A stretch of DNA of 64,000 nucleotides from the NCBI GenBank assembly GCA_030388825.1, contig CP128835.1, positions 837,501-901,500 on the forward strand. The letters run 5' to 3'. Of the stretch, positions 60,576 to 64,000 are shown one piece after another. The position numbers and the translations under genes are program-made. Position 1 is the first letter of the stretch. Each line of letters starts with the position of its first letter. Source of the stretch: Rossellomorea sp. AcN35-11. GTDB taxonomy: Bacteria > Bacillota > Bacilli > Bacillales > Bacillaceae_B. Below the pieces are notes generated by a model, which searched no databases, had not been told where the DNA came from, and saw nothing but the letters and a program-made list of their open reading frames with translations.

Positions 60576-60732
60576 GAAAAGCGCAGGCGGATTGGGAGGC
60601 CCGACTAGCATAAGGCAAGCTCGCCGGAAAGGCGCTCTTTGCCTTTTTGGCGAGATTGACTTATGACTCGAGGGACTAGCCGCCGGAGCTGGACAATAGA
60701 AAAGCGCAGGCGGATTGAGAGGCCCGACTAGC
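60576..60732. repeat. GAAAAGCGC-family repeats between clpC and radA
   Basis: One full unit (60576-60698) and a truncated start of a second (60699-60732). Same family as 53265-53613, with GAAAAGCGCAGGCGGATTG and CCGCCGGAGCTGGACAATA. Non-coding. Confidence 0.8.
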
Positions 60733-60754
60733 AGATTAAAACCGTCATTATGAC

Positions 60755-60795
60755 AAAAGAGGTACACGAAAAACATATACGTGTACCTCTTTTTT
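60755..60795 (-). terminator. clpC terminator
   Basis: Arms AAAAGAGGTACACG and CGTGTACCTCTTTT around an 11-base loop, with T-runs on both sides. It ends the ctsR-mcsA-mcsB-clpC type operon. Confidence 0.88.
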
Positions 60796-60805
60796 CTATC
60801 TATGA

Positions 60806-63256
60806 TTAAGAAGGGGTATTGGTTGCTGCTTCCTGCTCTTTTACTTTTACAACAAACTCGCTATCCTCTACATCAATGACAATGTTCTGACCTGTGAGCA
60901 CTTTACCTCTTAACAGCTCTTCCGACAGTTTATCTTCAACATATTTCTGGATAGCTCGACGAAGTGGGCGGGCACCATATTCAGGATCGAATCCTTCATC
61001 TGCTATTTTTTCTTTAGCAGCCGCGGATAGCTCTAAATGAATATCCTGTTCTTTCAATCGACTTGTCAATTGGTTGGACATTAATGTCACAATCTCTTTC
61101 AAGTGATCTTTTTCAAGTGAGTGGAAGACAATGATTTCATCGATACGGTTAAGGAACTCTGGACGGAACGCGCGTTTCAGCTCTTCCATTACTTTGCCTT
61201 TCATATCTTTATAATCCTGTTTCCCATCTTGAATATTGAATCCGACATATTTGTTACTCTTAAGGGACTGGGCCCCGACGTTTGATGTCATGATTAACAC
61301 GGTGTTTCGAAAGTCTACCGTTCTTCCTTTAGAATCTGTCAAACGTCCGTCTTCCAATACTTGAAGAAGGATGTTGAATACATCCGGATGTGCTTTTTCA
61401 ATTTCATCCAGAAGCACGACGGAATATGGTTTACGACGGACTTTTTCAGTTAACTGGCCGCCTTCCTCGTACCCTACATATCCTGGAGGTGAACCTACCA
61501 GACGGGAAGTCGAGTGCTTCTCCATGTACTCGGACATATCGATACGAATCATGGCATCTTCATCACCGAACATAGATTCTGCTAATGCGCGGGCAAGTTC
61601 CGTTTTCCCGACTCCTGTTGGTCCTAAGAAGATAAAGGAGCCAATTGGACGTTTCGGATCTTTCAACCCTGCTCTGGCACGGCGGACAGCTTTTGATACC
61701 GCTACGACTGCTTCGGATTGACCGATGACTCTGGAATGAAGGATCTCTTCTAGCTTAAGAAGTCGATCCGTCTCGGTTTGGGCAAGTTTCGATACCGGTA
61801 CTCCAGTCCAGTTGGATACAACCTTAGCAATATCTTCAACAGTCACTTCTGTATTTTCCTGACCCTGCTTTTCTTTCCAAGTGTTCTTCGTTTCTTCGAG
61901 CTCTTCTCGAAGCTTTTGTTCTGAATCCCTCAAAGATGCCGCTTTTTCAAACTCCTGGCTTTGAACAGCTGCATCTTTTTCTTTGCGGATTTCTTCGAGC
62001 TTCGCCTCCAGCTCCTTCAAATTCGGAGGTGTGGTATATGAACGCAGGCGGACCTTGGAGCCTGCTTCATCGATCAAATCAATCGCTTTATCCGGTAAGA
62101 ACCGGTCTGAGATGTAGCGGTCAGAAAGTTTCACTGCAGCATCGATTGCTTCATCTGTGATAGATACACGGTGATGGGCTTCATAGCGGTCCCGTAATCC
62201 TTTAAGGATCTGGATGGACTCTTCTGCCGTCGGCTCGTTCACTTGAATCGGTTGGAAGCGACGCTCAAGTGCAGCATCCTTTTCGATATACTTTCGGTAC
62301 TCATCCAATGTTGTGGCACCGATACATTGTAATTCCCCACGGGCAAGAGATGGCTTTAAAATATTGGAGGCATCGATGGCGCCTTCCGCTCCACCTGCAC
62401 CGATTAATGTATGAAGCTCATCGATAAACAGAATGATGTTTCCGGCCTGACGAATTTCGTCCATCACTTTCTTTAAACGATCCTCGAATTCACCCCTGTA
62501 TTTCGTTCCTGCGACCACTGTTCCCATATCCAGTGTCATGACGCGTTTGTCCCGAAGGATTTCAGGAACCTCATTGGCGATGATCTGCTGTGCAAGTCCT
62601 TCCGCAATCGCTGTCTTACCTACTCCGGGCTCACCGATCAATACAGGGTTATTCTTCGTCCGTCGACTAAGCACCTCGATCACGCGTTGGATTTCCTTGC
62701 TTCGTCCGATGACGGGATCCAAACTGCCTTCACGGGCAATCGCCGTCAGGTCACGGGCCAAACTGTCCAGGGTAGGTGTATTGGCGTTGGCATTCCCACC
62801 ACCCTGATGGTTACTCGAATCATTGCTGCCAAGTAACTGCAGGACTTGCTGTCTTGCTTTATTTAAACTCACCCCAAGATTACCAAGCACTCGTGCGGCT
62901 ACTCCTTCGCCTTCACGAATTAATCCTAATAAAATATGTTCAGTCCCTACATATGAATGACCCAGTTTACGAGCTTCATCCATTGAAAGTTCAATGACTT
63001 TCTTCGCTCGTGGTGTATAATGGATCGTTTGAGATTTCTCGGTTCCTTTCCCGATCAATCCTTCGACTTCTTTCTGAATCTTTTCAGGGCTCAATCCCAA
63101 TGCCGTTAGGGCTTTGGCTGCAATCCCTTCACCTTCCCGGACAAGTCCTAATAAGATATGTTCAGTTCCAATGTTACTGTGCGATAAACGAATCGCTTCT
63201 TCTTGAGCTAATGCCAATACTTTTTGTGCTCTTTCTGTAAATCGACCAAACATCAT
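60806..63256 (-). CDS. clpC: ATP-dependent Clp protease ATPase ClpC
   Basis: An 816-residue HSP100 unfoldase working with ClpP and MecA/McsB. It has two N-terminal Clp_N repeats, AAA1 ([20 protein letters not shown]), a middle domain with UVR-like coiled coil, AAA2 ([20 protein letters not shown]), and a VGF ClpP-binding loop. Start 63256 (first of two ATGs) after GGAGG. It targets phospho-arginine proteins marked by McsB. Confidence 0.98.
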   Translation of the reverse strand: MMFGRFTERAQKVLALAQEEAIRLSHSNIGTEHILLGLVREGEGIAAKALTALGLSPEKIQKEVEGLIGKGTEKSQTIHYTPRAKKVIELSMDEARKLGHSYVGTEHILLGLIREGEGVAARVLGNLGVSLNKARQQVLQLLGSNDSSNHQGGGNANANTPTLDSLARDLTAIAREGSLDPVIGRSKEIQRVIEVLSRRTKNNPVLIGEPGVGKTAIAEGLAQQIIANEVPEILRDKRVMTLDMGTVVAGTKYRGEFEDRLKKVMDEIRQAGNIILFIDELHTLIGAGGAEGAIDASNILKPSLARGELQCIGATTLDEYRKYIEKDAALERRFQPIQVNEPTAEESIQILKGLRDRYEAHHRVSITDEAIDAAVKLSDRYISDRFLPDKAIDLIDEAGSKVRLRSYTTPPNLKELEAKLEEIRKEKDAAVQSQEFEKAASLRDSEQKLREELEETKNTWKEKQGQENTEVTVEDIAKVVSNWTGVPVSKLAQTETDRLLKLEEILHSRVIGQSEAVVAVSKAVRRARAGLKDPKRPIGSFIFLGPTGVGKTELARALAESMFGDEDAMIRIDMSEYMEKHSTSRLVGSPPGYVGYEEGGQLTEKVRRKPYSVVLLDEIEKAHPDVFNILLQVLEDGRLTDSKGRTVDFRNTVLIMTSNVGAQSLKSNKYVGFNIQDGKQDYKDMKGKVMEELKRAFRPEFLNRIDEIIVFHSLEKDHLKEIVTLMSNQLTSRLKEQDIHLELSAAAKEKIADEGFDPEYGARPLRRAIQKYVEDKLSEELLRGKVLTGQNIVIDVEDSEFVVKVKEQEAATNTPS

Positions 63257-63257
63257 A

Positions 63258-64000
63258 TTATTTTTCCTCCTCACATGTATCCTTATCTAACTTAATTCGC
63301 TCTCGAATCAAAGAAGACCTTCTTATATCTCTTTCATTTGGTCTCAATGGACCTCCAGAATATTGTTGTAAGAACCCAGGTTGGGTTAAAATCATCAATT
63401 CATTCAATATATTCTTAGATATGACTTTGATGTATCCTAAATCAATGCCGAGCCTGACATCCGATAAACATTTCGCTGCTTCCTTGGACTCGATGATCCG
63501 GCTGTGCTCCAACACGCCCAGGGAACGAAAAATCCTATCTTCTAATTGTATGTTAGACGTTTTAACTAGTGCGTCCCTTGCCGATTGTTCTTTATCGATG
63601 ATCTGCTTCACGACACTTAACAAATCTTCCACAATATCTTCTTCTGATTTGCCTAGTGTCGTCTGATTGGAAATCTGAAATATGTTCCCTAAAGCTTCAC
63701 TGCCTTCCCCATAGATCCCTCTTACTACTAGACCTAATTGGTTAATGGCAGGGATGATCCGGTTTAGCTGCTGTGTTAGAACAAGACCCGGCAGATGCAT
63801 CATGACTGAAGCTCTAAGTCCAGTCCCTACATTGGTAGGGCATGTCGTCAAGTATCCATGTTTCTCATCAAAAGCAAAATCGAATTCACTTTCAAACCAG
63901 TCATCAATCTGATTAGCCTTCTGTAAAGCTTCATTCAGTTGCAACCCTGGATATAAACACTGTATTCGAATATGGTCCTCTTCGTTTACCATTATGCTAA
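63258..64000 (-). CDS. mcsB: Protein-arginine kinase McsB, N-terminus beyond window
   Basis: The C-terminal 247 residues of the guanido-phosphotransferase-fold arginine kinase: [15 protein letters not shown] (active-site region), [20 protein letters not shown], and the [17 protein letters not shown] tail. The open frame runs off the window edge (SIMVNEED), so the ATG at 63992 is internal. It ends one base before the clpC start. Confidence 0.93.
   Translation of the reverse strand, partial: SIMVNEEDHIRIQCLYPGLQLNEALQKANQIDDWFESEFDFAFDEKHGYLTTCPTNVGTGLRASVMMHLPGLVLTQQLNRIIPAINQLGLVVRGIYGEGSEALGNIFQISNQTTLGKSEEDIVEDLLSVVKQIIDKEQSARDALVKTSNIQLEDRIFRSLGVLEHSRIIESKEAAKCLSDVRLGIDLGYIKVISKNILNELMILTQPGFLQQYSGGPLRPNERDIRRSSLIRERIKLDKDTCEEEK

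Overview
The window is a Bacillaceae chromosome segment carrying the conserved transcription/translation supercluster in Bacillus subtilis gene order: mcsB-clpC-radA-disA-yacL-ispD-ispF-gltX-cysE-cysS-mrnC-rlmB-rae1-sigH-rpmG-secE-nusG-rplK-rplA-rplJ-rplL-rsmC-rpoB-rpoC-ybxF-rpsL-rpsG-fusA-tuf, then the S10-spc-alpha ribosomal protein genes, then ecfA1-ecfA2-ecfT-truA-rplM-rpsI, and finally ybaK-cwlD-salA-gerD-kbaA-pdaB. Almost all of it is read on the minus strand. The sporulation and germination genes (cwlD, gerD, kbaA, pdaB, sigH) show a spore former. I cannot name the species from this alone.

Layout: 1-4813 spore and cortex genes plus ybaK. 4814-5139 holds a palindromic repeat and the native terminator of the rplM-rpsI operon. 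5140-11101 is a 5.9-kb integrated island in the 3' end of rpsI, bounded by a 64/65-bp direct repeat and carrying a tyrosine recombinase remnant. 11037-12014 rpsI-rplM with an L13-type leader and promoter. 12072-15318 truA and the ECF transporter core. 15599-30560 the alpha, spc and S10 clusters. 30561-31940 a repeat-filled gap. 31954-36689 the tuf-fusA-rpsG-rpsL-ybxF genes. 36850-44059 rpoC-rpoB. 44292-48716 rsmC, the L7/L12-L10-L1-L11 genes, nusG, secE and rpmG. 48789-55382 sigH to gltX, including a cysteine T-box. 55470-63256 isoprenoid, c-di-AMP, DNA-repair and Clp genes, and the edge of mcsB.

The accessory interest lies in the rpsI island. It carries a secreted SAR2788-like toxin precursor with a short C-terminal toxin-like module, a DUF3885 protein that is the likely immunity partner, a short subtilisin-like protease, an N-terminally incomplete CHAT protease, a small secreted protein, a zinc-ribbon phage-like gene, an IS6-type inverted repeat, and putative integrase arm-type repeats. 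Integration restored the S9 coding end and cut rpsI off from its own terminator. The island seems to bring a replacement terminator.

A caution governs all frameshift statements. Six core genes in this window (rpoC, secY, rpsK, rplX, salA, ecfA2) carry single-base indels, mostly in homopolymers. Four of these genes are normally essential, so the assembly very probably contains indel errors. The apparent frameshifts in the island genes are of the same kind and cannot be taken as real inactivation. Outside the island the most interesting items are a structured RNA element ending in a U-tract before ecfA1 and tandem repeats inserted into the cysES leader after the T-box.
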